NCBI GenBank assembly: GCA_963920765.1
Contig: OY987249.1
Location: 9,486,817-9,550,816 of the forward strand
From: Ulota crispa
Taxonomy: Eukaryota > Streptophyta > Bryopsida > Orthotrichales > Orthotrichaceae
DNA: 64,000 nt
Direction: 5' to 3'
Shown: one piece after another, positions 34,684 to 45,327 of the stretch
How the letters are laid out: each line of letters starts with the position of its first letter
Numbering within the stretch: position 1 is the stretch's first letter
Program-made: the position numbers and the translations under genes
Notes under the pieces: model-generated
What the model was told of the DNA's origin: nothing
The model's database searches: none
What the model saw: the letters and a program-made list of their open reading frames with translations, nothing else

Positions 34684-37600
34684 TCAAGCAGTGCACCAGC
34701 TCCAGGAGGGGGTTTGAGATTGAGTTTGAAGTGCGAGGCCGGTGCGTGGCTTCTTGGGGAGGGGTGGTGCGGGGGGAAGCTGGAGAAGCACGTCGGTGGT
34801 GGTGTTGCCGCACTTGGGGCAGCTGGGGTGCGATTTGGACAGCATCACGTACATGAGGCAGCTCTTGCACCCCACCGTCACCATCACTCCTGCTGGAGCT
34901 ACTACTGGATCCCCCCCGGCGGAGTAATTCTCGAGGCTCTTGGCACCGGACTCTCGACATTCACGAGGCTGCTGCACTTCCTCATCGTCCCCTGCAAAAC
35001 AACACCAAAAAAAAACTAAGAACTCAGTAAGGTATGTACACCCATAAGCAATGTGCGGGGAGATTTTGAGCTTTTTCGGTTAAAAGCCTATATTTCTCAT
35101 TTTCATCCGGTTTTTTCAATGAATGCATTGGTTATTCACCATATACCTACACTATAATTGGAAATTTTCCAAAAATTTAGTCAGTATTTAGCCAATTTAT
35201 TTAAATTTAAATCAATTTTTTGTACATTTCATTTGGCTGACTTTCTATTGTTTTTTGGCTCTCCCCGTTCATTGTCCATAAGCGTCAGTGTCTCACCTCT
35301 GAAAATCTTGGAAAATCTATGGAAATGAATAGATGTAATGACAAGGATGTACAACATGTGAACATGAAATCTTGAAAGTGGTTATGGGTGCAATGGCAGT
35401 TTGCTTTTTAAAAATTCACAACTTATTCTCATAGTATCCAAATCATACATTCAAAAGTGCAAACTCATTATTTTTGTGTTCCTAATAGGATCCTATAATT
35501 TGGTAGTTGTTTGTTGATACTCATCATGTTCAAAACCCTTAATTTGATGATTATGGGTGTACATACTTTACAAATCAGACTCAGAAAAATGTTTCAGATT
35601 CAATATACACAGACTGAACAACACGATATTTGTTAATTTGGGAAAAAGTCTCTCAATACGGATTTTGGCAATCTTAGAATTTGTAGTTGCAAGAAAATTT
35701 TGGTGATTTGAAAGTGATATTTTTGATAATTCTTTCAAGATGTTACATCATTGATGTACGGTCTTGAAGAAATCATTGTAAAATTCACTCTAAACCACCA
35801 AAAAATTCTTTAGCCCGAGAGGGCCTAGGCCATATTCACTCAAATCCATACCCTTGTGTACTTAGTTTAATAAAAGTATTATCTAAGTAGAGTCAAATAG
35901 CTTGAATTTTTTTTGAGTGGTAATAGACACATGCCTAAAGATACATGAAAAAGTACAAGTCATTTGACTTTACCATTAAGAAGGATAAAAGTCAAATGTG
36001 AACATCTTTCAAAACTGAGCGCCCCATTTTAAAATCCTGAGGCGCCCAAGGGTTAAAATATAAAATACAAAAGTAGCAAAATTGCATTTTTCTCCCAAAT
36101 TAAAAAATATAGTCAATATATTTTTGTTAACTGGTTTTGTGTTTCTATTTCGAGCTGTGAAACTAGAAAAAAGGTTTAAAAAAAAAGAAATAGTTCAACT
36201 TGACGTCGAGTTAGAAACGAAGAGCACTCTTCGTATCTGCGAGACCTCGCATTGCGGGTTTCAGCGGATCCGTGCCAGTTCCTAGTTTTTGTAAGAGCTT
36301 TGGGTTTTTCTAAGGTTGTGAGCATTTGAGTTTCACGAAATTGGCGCTGTGAAGATAAAGAATTGCTTTGAGGGAAAATTTGATGGATACCTCTGAAGTT
36401 TGCAATATTTGGATAGATGCCCTTGCCCCTCGGTTTTTCAAAAATTGCACAAATACACTTGGATCCAAAAAATTTAAGAGTTTGTTTTGTTGTTGTGCAT
36501 GCCACTTCCTTCATGACCAATATTGAAGTGAGGAGTATAACAAAATAGGAAAAAATCAACAAAGGGAGAAGGAAGTGACGTGCACAACAAAACAAATGTC
36601 TAAAAATTTATGATCCAAGGGTATTTGTGCAATTTCTGAAAAACCAAGGACATCTCTACAAATATCACAAACTTCAAAGATATCCATCAAATTTTCCTTT
36701 GTGTGCCTCAAAATTATGATCCTAAGGTATTTGAATGTGCAGTTTCTAAAAAACCAAGGACATCTATACAAAAATTGTAAACTTTACAAATTTCCATAAA
36801 ATCCATAACGCCATATTTGTTAAAAAGGGAAAATGTTGGATATCATTTTGTACCTCACCTTAATCCAAAATAGCCACCTTAAACCAGATTTGAAGGTATC
36901 AGATTCAGTCTGAGCCACTAAGATTTTTTCCCTCACAAATTCCTCCTCTCAAGTGAGGCCATGTGTACCCAAAAAAATGCTGGAGTTTGAATTAAGGTGA
37001 CCATCCCAATTGTGCAAAAGTCCCACTTTGTAAGCTTTTCCCCTTTTTAATGAATATCACGTTCTATACAAATATCGCAAACTTTACAGATTTCCATAAA
37101 ATCTATAAAATCCATCAAGTTTTTCCCTTGTTTTAAAATGAACACAGCGATAGGGCTGGAGCTATGTACTTGTAATTGGGTGGCACCAAGCATTGGAACG
37201 AGCAACAAGGATCAACGAGGGGAAGTTGGAGACTGAGGTGCCAGTTGAGTAGTGAGTAGTAATACCTTGGAAGCTCATGACTGAAGGCGAAGTGAAGCAC
37301 TCAGACGAGCACTGCGACGTAGTGGCGGAGTCGGATATGGACCTCGATTCCAAAAGCAGGCGGCTGCAACTACTCGGGGAAGGGGAACTAGACGACGACA
37401 AGAGCGACAGCGTCGTCGTCGGATCATCACTGCCAGCAGTACTACTAATTCTGTTGTTGTGGTTCGACACCACATTCAGGCGAGGACTCCGACAAGTGTG
37501 CAACCACTGCGACCTCTCCAGCGCGCTCCGGACCTTCGCCATGGTGCACACACTCCCCTCCTGACTGGTGGTCCCCGGTCGCAGCACCCCAGTCGATGAC

Positions 37601-38470
37601 GTGCCCGGCAGATTCAGCGACAGCTCCAGCGACTGCTCGTCGTCGCTAGTAAACCGGTCCATGCTCTTCCGCTTCGTGCCCACGCCTTCTTCGTCATTCG
37701 AAATTCGGAGGATATTTTGCTCATCAGCAGCAGGCGTCGTCGACGTCGAGATCGACAGCAAACCAATCCGCTGCTGCGCTGCCAACGAGACCGACTGGTG
37801 GCGAGGGTCACGGTACGTCAGAGTACCGGAGTTCCAGTCCTTGAAGTAAATCAATCCCGACTGCAACCAAACCCACACACGTACACATTTCATCAGAAAA
37901 AAACCCAACCCAAACTAATCCAAAGTCCAAACCAGACTAATCCAAACCAGACTAATCCAAACCAAACTAACCCAAGCCAAACTAATCCAAACCAATCTAA
38001 TCCAAACCAAACTAAACCGGACCAAAACCCGATTGATCAAACATTCCTCACAGTTAGATTCAGAGAACGTGCACAGTTCTCTGACTAGCTCCGGAACCTC
38101 AGATCTACAATTATACCAAATGAATAATCCTAGTTCCTCAAACTCCAACAACTTGCAACAACACCATCATTTCGCACTCACTTGACTATTAGTGGAACAT
38201 GATTGAGTTAATTAACTACGATCGGAGTGCTAACAGTTTACCGATTCCGAACTGAATTGACGTTGCTATGAGAACTAATTCAAGTTGCCACTAGTCTACC
38301 TTGAGGTCTAGACACTTCTCCCAGCCGGAGGGAAGCCGAGGCTCTGCCTGGAGGAGCTGCTGCTGCTCCTCACAGGCGTCAAAGCTTCCCAGCTGAAGAC
38401 CGCGTCGTTGCTGCACTTCCATCAATCCAGACTGGTGGTACTGCGCTCTATTCCGCACCAGGATGCCCAT
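34684..38470 (-). CDS. CFL1: CFL1-like WW-domain protein, three exons, 357 aa
   Basis: Seen: exons 38470..38300, 37860..37266 and 34991..34684 join in frame with GT-AG introns (AAG|GTAGAC, TTGCAG|TCG, CAAG|GTATT, TTGCAG|GGG). Residues 46-77 form a WW-like module (LPSGWEKCLDLK + SGLIYFKDWNSG ... YRDPR) with first Trp W50 and terminal Pro P76; the usual second Trp is Y73. Residues 135-141 read LELSLNL, an EAR-type (LxLxL) repression motif. GTKRK at 118-122 could be a nuclear signal. A Ser-rich stretch spans about 196-245. The C terminus has a CxxC ... CxxC pair (C297/C300, C313/C316), a zinc-ribbon-like module. Known: the rice and Arabidopsis CFL1 family has a WW domain and lowers cuticle formation through the homeodomain factor HDG1. 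Start: the first in-frame ATG after an upstream stop (TAG near 38557) is 38470; M17 is an alternative. Inferred: nuclear regulator of epidermal or cuticle genes. Exon calls are unverified by transcript. Confidence 0.85.
35030..35568. mobile_element. TA-flanked MITE M2, interrupted by N1, in CFL1-like intron 2
   Basis: AGGTATGTACACCCATAAGC ... TTATGGGTGTACATACTT, flanked by TA at 35028-35029 and 35569-35570. Without N1 and its duplication it is 305 bp, matching M1 and M3. Confidence 0.8.
35050..35275. mobile_element. hAT-like element N1 (226 bp), 8-bp duplication, nested in M2
   Basis: Perfect 8-bp duplication CCATAAGC at 35042-35049 and 35276-35283. Ends AATGTGCGGGGAGA and CTCCCCGTTCATTGT are imperfect inverted repeats. 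The interior resembles about 56998-57200. Confidence 0.75.
35814..36052. mobile_element. TTAA-group element H3 (239 bp), in CFL1-like intron 2
   Basis: TTAG at 35810-35813 and TTAA at 36053-36056; CCCGAGAGGGCC ... GGCGCCCAAGGG. A perfect palindrome GGCCTAGGCC lies at 35822-35831. The interior is an inverted relative of H2. Confidence 0.65.
36371..36699. mobile_element. Foldback element S1 (about 330 bp), in CFL1-like intron 2
   Basis: Left arm GGAAAATTTGATGGATA and right arm TATCCATCAAATTTTCC; the arms remain complementary for over 100 bp. A partial second copy of the right arm follows at 36707-36806 and, after E6, at 37064-37125. Related to S2. A 139-residue ORF here is a by-product of the repeat. 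Confidence 0.65.
36807..37063. mobile_element. Foldback element E6 (257 bp), in CFL1-like intron 2
   Basis: AACGCCATATTTGTTAA ... TTTTTAATGAATATCACGTT; flanks CCAT and CTAT match at 3 of 4. It sits in the duplicated right arm of S1. The interior is shared, inverted, with E7. Confidence 0.65.
37861..38299 (-). other. CFL1-like intron 1 (439 bp) with 15-bp tandem repeat
   Basis: GT at 38299-38298 and AG at 37862-37861, phase 0, splitting the WW module after K57. From about 37914 to 38023 the + strand is a degenerate tandem array of a 15-bp unit close to AATCCAAACCARACT, about seven copies. On the sense strand it is T/G-rich and may extend the polypyrimidine tract before the acceptor. Confidence 0.8.
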
Positions 38471-38535
38471 CCCCTGTCTCCGATCCCAAGCTCTCCGATC
38501 CACGCTCTGATCACTTGCGAACTCTGCTTGCAAAT

Positions 38536-38619
38536 TTGTGAGCTTTGCTTGCTAACTTGCGAGCTTTGCTTGCTAACTTGCGGACTTTGATTGCTAACTT
38601 GCGAGCTTTGCTTGCTAAC
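38536..38619. repeat. 21-bp tandem repeat, four copies, in CFL1-like 5' region
   Basis: Units at 38536-38556, 38557-38577, 38578-38598 and 38599-38619, consensus TTGCGAGCTTTGCTTGCTAAC. Copy 3 carries three differences. The array begins 66 bp upstream of the start codon, so it is probably 5' UTR or core promoter on the minus strand. In the reading frame of exon 1 it contains a TAG, which helps exclude an upstream start. Confidence 0.9.
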
Positions 38620-38892
38620 GTGGTTTCTAGTGATGAAATGGCAGAGTCTGGAAACGGAAGGTTTGGCTACCTTCTAATTGCGACACCGGTGGTGCTGCAG
38701 GCTTCATTGACACGACTGGGTTGATGGGATGCTCCAAATGGCGGCCATCAACGATCTGTGCGGGGCTCTAATAGAAAGTAGGCTGCTCTGCTGGTGGTGC
38801 CTGGAATATCTAGACTTGGAGGGATGTGGGGGATTCAGGGGAGGGTGGTGAGCGAGTACGCGACGGAGTGGAGTGGTTGGATGTTGGGACAC

Positions 38893-38928
38893 GAGAACAA
38901 AGCTGAGAACAAAGCTAACAACAAAGCT
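38893..38928. repeat. 12-bp tandem repeat, three copies, upstream of CFL1-like gene
   Basis: GAGAACAAAGCT at 38893 and 38905, then AACAACAAAGCT at 38917. It lies about 420-460 bp upstream of the start codon in the presumed promoter. A TTGACC (W-box-like) sequence occurs on the minus strand near 38961-38966. No convincing TATA box was found. Confidence 0.75.
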
Positions 38929-39243
38929 GGATGACAGGAGGAGTGCGTTTGCCAAGTCTCGGTCAACTGGATGTGTCGCGTTTTATGCAACCATGTCATC
39001 TGTGATGAATAGTGTAACTAGCCTACGGAGTGATCAGTACTGTAGTAACCTTGGGGTTGGGACGTGGGAGGAGCCAACTTTTTCTCTCTCTCTTCTTTTC
39101 TGTAGTTTTTTCTTGTTGTTTTTTCTACAGTAAGTTAGTCTGTTATTGCTGGATGCCAGTTACATAGCGCTCGCACCTCAAATTACGCTTGGTGCTGGAA
39201 CGGCAAGACGGGCAGTACGGGCAGTAAACATGATATTCCTTAA

Positions 39244-39897
39244 CCCCTCACCCCCTCACCGCCCATGGTAGTTTGGAGTATCTTAGAATTTGCTTGAAAG
39301 TGAACAAAATGCTAGCATTTTGATCAATCTTATTAAATTTCTTTGAAGCGCAACCATGCAAATTCAAAGTAGACATGTTATAGATCACATAGGAAAAGAA
39401 ATCACAAGAATATCATTTATGGATTGAAAGATTATAATGTTTGATCATGAGGGTGTTAAAACTGCAAAAGTGATTTGAAGCCTTTCAATCCTTTTTTTGC
39501 ATCTCAAACCTAAAATTGAGGGTACCAAAAAAATATGAATATGTAAAGTATAACATGCTTAAAATCAATCAAATTATAGCTTCTCAAAATCTATTCTACA
39601 ATTTTTTAAATTGAATTTTTGATGTGATTTTTTTTCCAAATTCTAGTGTACTTGAAACTCATTTCCAAGAGCCTTCAACACTAGAAAGTGAAGGTTTGCA
39701 ATGGACACCCTTGCACAAAATCTTGAATAGACAAATCACTTTAATTCATTTTCAAAATCAAACTCTTGATGTTGAAACTAGACTTCAATAAGAGTTTAAA
39801 AATAATAAAAATCACTAAAAAAAGTCTTGTAGAAAGGTTGAGAATCCTTGAATAAAATTTAGAGAAGCCCAATTTGGGCCCCTTGGGTGGTGAGGGG
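39244..39897. mobile_element. TTAA-bounded element C1 (654 bp), nested in E4's end
   Basis: TTAA at 39240-39243 and 39898-39901; CCCCTCACCCCCTCACC ... GGGTGGTGAGGGG. Palindrome GCCCAA-T-TTGGGC at 39867-39879. The uninterrupted C copy; it shows the empty target for A1 near 39457. Confidence 0.85.
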
Positions 39898-40063
39898 TTA
39901 ATTTGGGAAAAAACCCCAATTTTGGGACTTTGGAATATTTCATTTGTAAGAGCTTTTAGGTAAATTACAGTGAATTTAATGATGATTTCTTGAAGACCTT
40001 ATATCAATGATGAAATATCTCAAAGGAATCATTTAGGAAAACTCATTTATAATCACCAAAATA

Positions 40064-40213
40064 TTCTCAATATTCATTAAATTAGGAAAAAGTTACATTT
40101 TGGGAATTTTGGATTTTATATTTTTTAAAGACTATTCATTGAATTCTCTTTAAAAAACATAAAATTCAAAAGTCCTAAAATGTCACTTTTCTCAATTTAA
40201 TGAATAACAAGTT
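40064..40213. mobile_element. Foldback element E5 (about 150 bp), inside E4
   Basis: TTCTCAATATTCATTAA ... TTAATGAATAACAAGTT with complementary arms (ACATTTTGGGAATTTTGGA against its inverse). Z1 inserted at a TTAA overlapping its right end. Confidence 0.5.
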
Positions 40214-40215
40214 AA

Positions 40216-41123
40216 CCCCTAAAATTCTTTTGTTTTTAGAGGCCCAAAATTGCTTTAAAATACTAGTCCCCAAACTAGGGTCAAAATATTCATTGAAACT
40301 TACTTTTTCACAAATCCAAACGTAGGATCTTTTGGTTGACTTGCACAACTACATTGTCCCAAAATTTCAGAATGAATATCCCCACCAACTGCAAGATCAA
40401 TGTGCCCAAACTTCAAAATGTAGGCCTTTCTAGTCCTTCCAAAAGGTGAAGTTTTGTTTTTCAAAAATTTTAGAAAAAAGCACATATGTTGTATTTCTTG
40501 AGCAATTTTTGCAATATGATGGAAAATGGGTTGAAAGCGTATATACAAAAAAATTAACCAAAAACAACTTTGGATTCATTTTTACAAAAATTGTAAAGTG
40601 ATAGGTAGTGATGAATGAAAGATGTAACTTATATGCTAATAAGTTTTGGAAGAACTTGAAAATTGTTAATCCCAATGGTGAGAATGCTCAAACAGACAAT
40701 TAGTAACTTTGTTTTTCATTTTCATTTGTAATTTTTCAAAATTGAGAGTAAAGGATAACTTTATATGTTTTTTCTACCCTCTTCCTACCTTCATTGCCTG
40801 CAAAAGAAAACTCCTTTTAACTCTTACCTTGTTATTTGGAATTGAATGATTCAATTTTTTTTGAGTAGGTATCATTCTATACAATTATATAAAAATAAAA
40901 AATAAAAATTTAGAAAATACTTTTTGCTGCCCGGTTTGACATTGAAATTGAGAAAACCTTATAATTTTTACATTACCTATCATGAAATAAAGCTTCACAT
41001 GTAGATTATGATGAGTAGCATCCATCCTAAAAATTTCATGAAAATTTTCCAAATTATGAAGTCAATAAAGCCTGCCCGAGTTCTCATAAAACCCAAAGTG
41101 GGCTCCTTCGGCCGCTTTAGGGG
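40216..41123. mobile_element. TTAA-bounded element Z1 (908 bp)
   Basis: TTAA at 40212-40215 and 41124-41127; CCCCTAAAATTC ... GCCGCTTTAGGGG. A weak CCCA/TGGG stem lies near 41092. The interior does not match families A, C or G in this window. Confidence 0.65.
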
Positions 41124-41199
41124 TTAAATGCAAAATGTAGTAACACCAAAATCTGTTTTGGGAAAGCGGTTTCCAAAATTAACAAATATTGTGATAGTA

Positions 41200-42576
41200 T
41201 GTTCACTTAGACCTCCAGCTTCTGTAAACATGAGTCTAGGACTAAACTAATTTTTTGAAGCCAGGTCATTTGTTTTAGGCACTTCTATGACTCTTGTTGT
41301 ATTTAGTTTTCAGCCAATTAAACTTTTCTATATTATAAGAGCAAAAGAAGTAAATTGCCACTTACAAAGGTATCCTTGTTGGTTTTCGAAGAAAATGTAG
41401 TTCTTGATGGAATTACTGGCTTCGGCTTTGGCGCCTTGCCTAAAGTTTGATTATATGGAAGAACCATGCGAACTTAGTTGTGAATCCATAAGGTTGAAGT
41501 TTAGTTGGATTCATGAAATTCATCCAATTGGAAAAGTTGAGGTTTGTTTGGGTTGTTGTGAATGCTCATGGCAACTTTGCCTATGGGTAGTTGCAAGAAA
41601 CAAATCACAATTTTGTGTCAAACACTCTTAAAATTGGTAGTACTAGGTAGTGCTAGGTAGTACTATGAGCTTTTGAAATACATATATTTTAAATAAAATA
41701 AAATATAGAAATTTTGTAAAGCACTTAAAATAGCGTACTTGTGAAAATTCAAGCCTAAATTTTTTTTATTGTAAAAGTTATGCACAAAAATAGTGGGATA
41801 GAAATTACCAACAAAAAGACAATTTCCTTTTTGCTTTTTAGAAAATAGTAAAAATTCTCAAAAAATTAAAACAAAAAATCGTTATTTTGGTCCACTGTGA
41901 GGGGCATTGATTAATGCAAATAAATTTTCAAGAATATTTGTTTCCAAACCCTAATGCTTGTCCAATGGATGTCCACTTTGAGGGAAAGTGGAGGGCATAT
42001 AATTTACATTTTTCTAAAACCCCTCGATAAATCCATGTAATGTTCAGTGATGAACAACTTTCCAAATTTGAGGCATCAAATCCCTTTTTTTTGGCTCAAT
42101 ACAGTGCTAAAAACTCACAAAACAACCAAGGTAGACATATTATCGGAATCCATTTAAAATTATTGAATGATTTTTGAAAAAAACCCAAACAAACACAATA
42201 GGTCAATAACTTTAGTGTGAACCTTCTTCTAAATTTTCATGTGAAATGAAGTTAGTAAGCAAAAAATATACCCCTGAAACCACACGCCATGCAGCAAGGG
42301 GACAGAAAGCAAGACAAGTGCTTCTTCCAACTACCCCTATAGTCGTGCTAGCTAGAGTCCTAATTTTGAATACATCTTGACCTTGCATAGTTACATGTAT
42401 GGTGGACTTCAAATGCAACTGACTTTTATACATCTATCTACATTCTTTTGAATGTTTAGACTCTAGATGTTTTAACCATTGGATGAAGTCATAGCTACTT
42501 CAACTTTTTCTCTTTTATAACATCCATGTTCTTATTTTGTAGTAGTTTGTACCAAAACTGAGATTAATTCTAAGGT
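41200..42576. other. Unassigned AT-rich stretch
   Basis: No supported gene or element end; a short GTAGTACTAG-type repeat lies at about 41636-41662. Confidence 0.35.
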
Positions 42577-42826
42577 CAAACACCATATTCATTAAATTGG
42601 GAAAAAGGATACATTTTGGGAATTATGAAATTTGCATTTGTGAGATTATTTTGGCAATTTAAAGTGAGTTTTTTTGATAATTCCTTCAAGATCCTACATC
42701 ATTGGTGTAAGATCTTGAAGAAATCATCATCAAATTCACTCTAAATCATCAATATACTCTCATAAATACAAAATTCTTATGTCCAAAAATGTACCCTTTT
42801 TCCCAATTTAATGAATATGGTGTTTG
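42577..42826. mobile_element. Foldback element E1 (250 bp)
   Basis: Near-perfect inverted arms beginning CAAACACCATATTCATTAA and ending in the inverse. Internally, TCTTCAAGATC-type arms continue the palindrome almost to the centre. GGTC flanks on both sides are a possible 4-bp duplication. Confidence 0.75.
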
Positions 42827-43236
42827 GTCTCAATTTTACCAACTTACAAAACTATTAGTTTGGGCACCCATGTGATGAAACAAGTGTTTTTGAGGTGCCA
42901 CATAGGATATAGTAACACTTTTGGCAATTTGCAACTTGCCACATGTTCAATGAGCAATTTAGATTTTAGAACGCAAACATGGGTAATTGGGTGGTTCAAA
43001 AATTAAAAGCAGCCTTGCACAAATAAAAGTTGATCTTCCTAGTAACACGATTGTAGGTCCCCTTTCGCCCTTTTACAAAAGTGAGGGAACCTATACTATG
43101 TAATCATTGTAATGCCAACTAAAAAGATATACGGAGTAGAAATCATTTCCAGAATCCTAGATTCCTAGGCAAAGCAAAATTATTTCTACTGAAGAGACTC
43201 GTGTATGAATTATGTCACGTACTACACCAATAATAA

Positions 43237-43556
43237 TATCATTTCATGGCTATCCCCGAAGTTTGTAATATTTACATAAATATCCCCGGCCTTTTCAGAA
43301 ATTAGACGAAGACACTTGGATCATATTTTTAGGCATTTATTTGTTGTGCTTGTACTTCCTTCATGATCAATGTTGAAGAAAGGAATGTAATGAAACAAAA
43401 AAATGAACAATGTGCGTACAAGGAAGAAGGGAAGTGGCATGCACAACAAAATAAATGTCCAATTTTTTTGATCCAAGGATATTTGTGTGATTTCTGAAAA
43501 ACTCGGAGTATCTATGTAAAATATTGCAAACTTTAGGTGTATTCATGAAATTTTTC
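43237..43556. mobile_element. Foldback element S2 (about 320 bp)
   Basis: The arms around TTGTTGTGC/GCACAACAA and CACTTGGATCAT match S1. Ends are diverged (CATGGCTATCCCC ... GTATTCATG). Confidence 0.55.
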
Positions 43557-43622
43557 CTTATTATTACTATTCTAATCACATTATGCCATTGCTACCCCCT
43601 TTTTTTACAACAAGATCCTTCA

Positions 43623-43858
43623 CCCCTGGGCATCCCAGGACCTCAAAATGGAGCGCTCAAAAATGAAAAAGTTCTTATTTGACTTGTTATAATTTTTCTA
43701 TTGGTACGGTCAAATCATTTGTTCTTTTCCATATACTTTGGAGCTTGTCTCACCTAACATACGGTTAGATTTTGTAAATCTTGTTTATGATGACAATTTG
43801 ATTGGATTGAGTGTGAGTGGGTTTAGATTTCAATGAATATGGGCTGGGCACTCAAGGG
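43623..43858. mobile_element. TTAA-group element H2 (236 bp)
   Basis: TTCA at 43619-43622 and TTAA at 43859-43862; CCCCTGGGC ... GGGCACTCAAGGG. A perfect stem CCTGGG-CAT-CCCAGG lies at 43625-43639, two bases from the left end. Confidence 0.65.
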
Positions 43859-44135
43859 TTAACAGGAGGGTCAATTATTTCCCGATAGAGAGGCAAAACT
43901 TGAAAAACAGGGGATTCCAAAGTGGTCTTCTTCAGGGAAAAGGTGAAACATCAAACCAACAGCATCTTCTAGCCATATAAGATTCCGCAAAACGTTCGCA
44001 AAGCCCTCTCCTCAGTCCTCGGTCCTCATGATTTCCCTTCTACTCTGCGTCAAAGACAAGAAGAAAAAAGGAAAAAAGGGTGCTTGTAGGGAAGTTTGTG
44101 ACGATGCCATACGGAAGATTCTATCCCCAACTTAA

Positions 44136-44358
44136 CCGGACCGCTCTACGTATTACATAGTAAATATGCTACCATATAACTGGCATTTGTTACCAATTAA
44201 AAGTTTTAATTTGGGATCTTGATTAGCTTATTAGAACCGCATTTTATATTCTAACTTTTTTGTTGATCTCAAATGTAGTAAAGGTGTGGATGCATTCCAA
44301 ATACAAAAAAATACAAAATATTGTATTGGTCGCAAAGGGCTCCTCAATCCTTTAAAAG
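44136..44358. mobile_element. TTAA-group element X2 (223 bp), abutting A2
   Basis: TTAA at 44132-44135 and the TTAA shared with A2 at 44359-44362. The interior is an inverted relative of X1 (TTTAATTTGGGATC). Confidence 0.5.
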
Positions 44359-44362
44359 TTAA

Positions 44363-45308
44363 CCCCGTAAAGAATCAACTGTCCCCTTGGGGACAAATGG
44401 CTTTTGGGCATGTACTTATAACTAATCTACTTTTTGTGATTTTTTGAAACTTTTGTTGAAGGTGGGGAATTCAAAAATCTACGTGGGCATCTAATTTTTT
44501 CTTCATTTCAAGATTTATTAAAAAAATTATGCATAAATTTTTGAAAAAGGGGGAGGGTGAGCAGCCCAAAAAAAAATCAAAATTGCGTTTAAAAAAATAA
44601 AAAACTGAAATTGGTTCTTTGGATTTTTATATACGTGGAAATCTTTGAATCATTCAATTTTGATTGATGAGATGAAAGGAATGAGAAGTTTTAGTATGCG
44701 GGTAGATATGGGACTCCCAAACCTCCATTCTTTTTGCCCCTTGTAAAATTTCATGCTTTACTTTTTTGAGCTCTTTGTGTATTTTTTTTTTACTTTTTTT
44801 TCCAAGTTGTAGTAGATTAGGATTCCTTGGATTTTACCATTTGGATCAAAGTAATCCACATTTTTGAATTTTACATAGATCCTCCAATTTTGCCTAGTGT
44901 ACATGCAAATCTCATGGTCTTATGGCATTGCAAGATTTTGCAAAGTATGATTCACACCTCCAATTCATTTGAAAAATCTCCCACATTGTCCTAACTTGGT
45001 CTTCTACATGGGAAAAATAAACCTCAACTTTGCATAGTGCAATTTTTTTGATATAGGAGCCATTAAAGGCTTCTAAAATTTTTGGGCAACAGGGGAATTT
45101 TTTTTTTTACACTTCAAATGTCAATATCTCACTCTTCTACTTCTAGAATGAGCTGAAATTTTTCCCACAAATACCTCCCATAATCTAAGACAAGATCTTA
45201 TAGTTGAATTTTCAAAAAAAAAAAAAAAAAATCCTACCTTTCTATCTTCCCCCAAAAGTGATAATTTCCAGTGGTTCTCAAAGAAAAAAGGGCATGGTCC
45301 TTTAGGGG
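44363..45308. mobile_element. TTAA-bounded element A2 (946 bp)
   Basis: TTAA at 44359-44362 and TTAT at 45309-45312; CCCCGTAAAGAATC ... GGTCCTTTAGGGG. Perfect 7-bp stem TGTCCCC-TT-GGGGACA at 44380-44395. The interior is collinear with A1 and A3. Confidence 0.85.
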
Positions 45309-45327
45309 TTATCATATTAGGGGATTA

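Larger units (their letters stand above)
34992..37265 (-). other. CFL1-like intron 2 (2274 bp), filled with miniature elements
   Basis: GT at 37265-37264, AG at 34993-34992; phase 1, restoring a GGG codon. It holds, by + coordinate: M2 (35030-35568) with N1 nested in it, H3 (35814-36052), S1 (36371-36699) plus a partial duplicate of its right arm, and E6 (36807-37063). Over half of the intron is recognisable mobile DNA. M2 starts about 38 bp from the splice acceptor. Confidence 0.8.
39227..41195. mobile_element. Element E4 with three further elements nested inside
   Basis: Proposed ends AACATGATATTCC and AACAAATATTGTGAT, flanked by AGTA at 39223-39226 and 41196-41199. It contains C1, E5 and Z1. 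Removing C1 and Z1 with one TTAA each, and then E5, leaves about 250 bp, the size of E1. The inference rests on this arithmetic and on the terminal similarity. Confidence 0.5.

Noticed and set aside
34681-35019. Plus-strand ORF of 112 residues over CFL1 exon 3, and similar ORFs at 37277-37849
   Set aside because: Antisense shadows of the CFL1-like exons; the minus frame carries the WW, EAR and CxxC signatures and matching splice sites.
36176-36595. 139-residue minus-strand ORF starting MFCCARHF
   Set aside because: It lies in CFL1-like intron 2, largely inside the inverted-repeat element S1, and has no recognisable domain.
38471-38533. Upstream extension of exon 1 to a non-ATG start
   Set aside because: It begins with TTG, and an in-frame TAG lies just upstream in the tandem repeat; the first ATG at 38470 is the plausible start.
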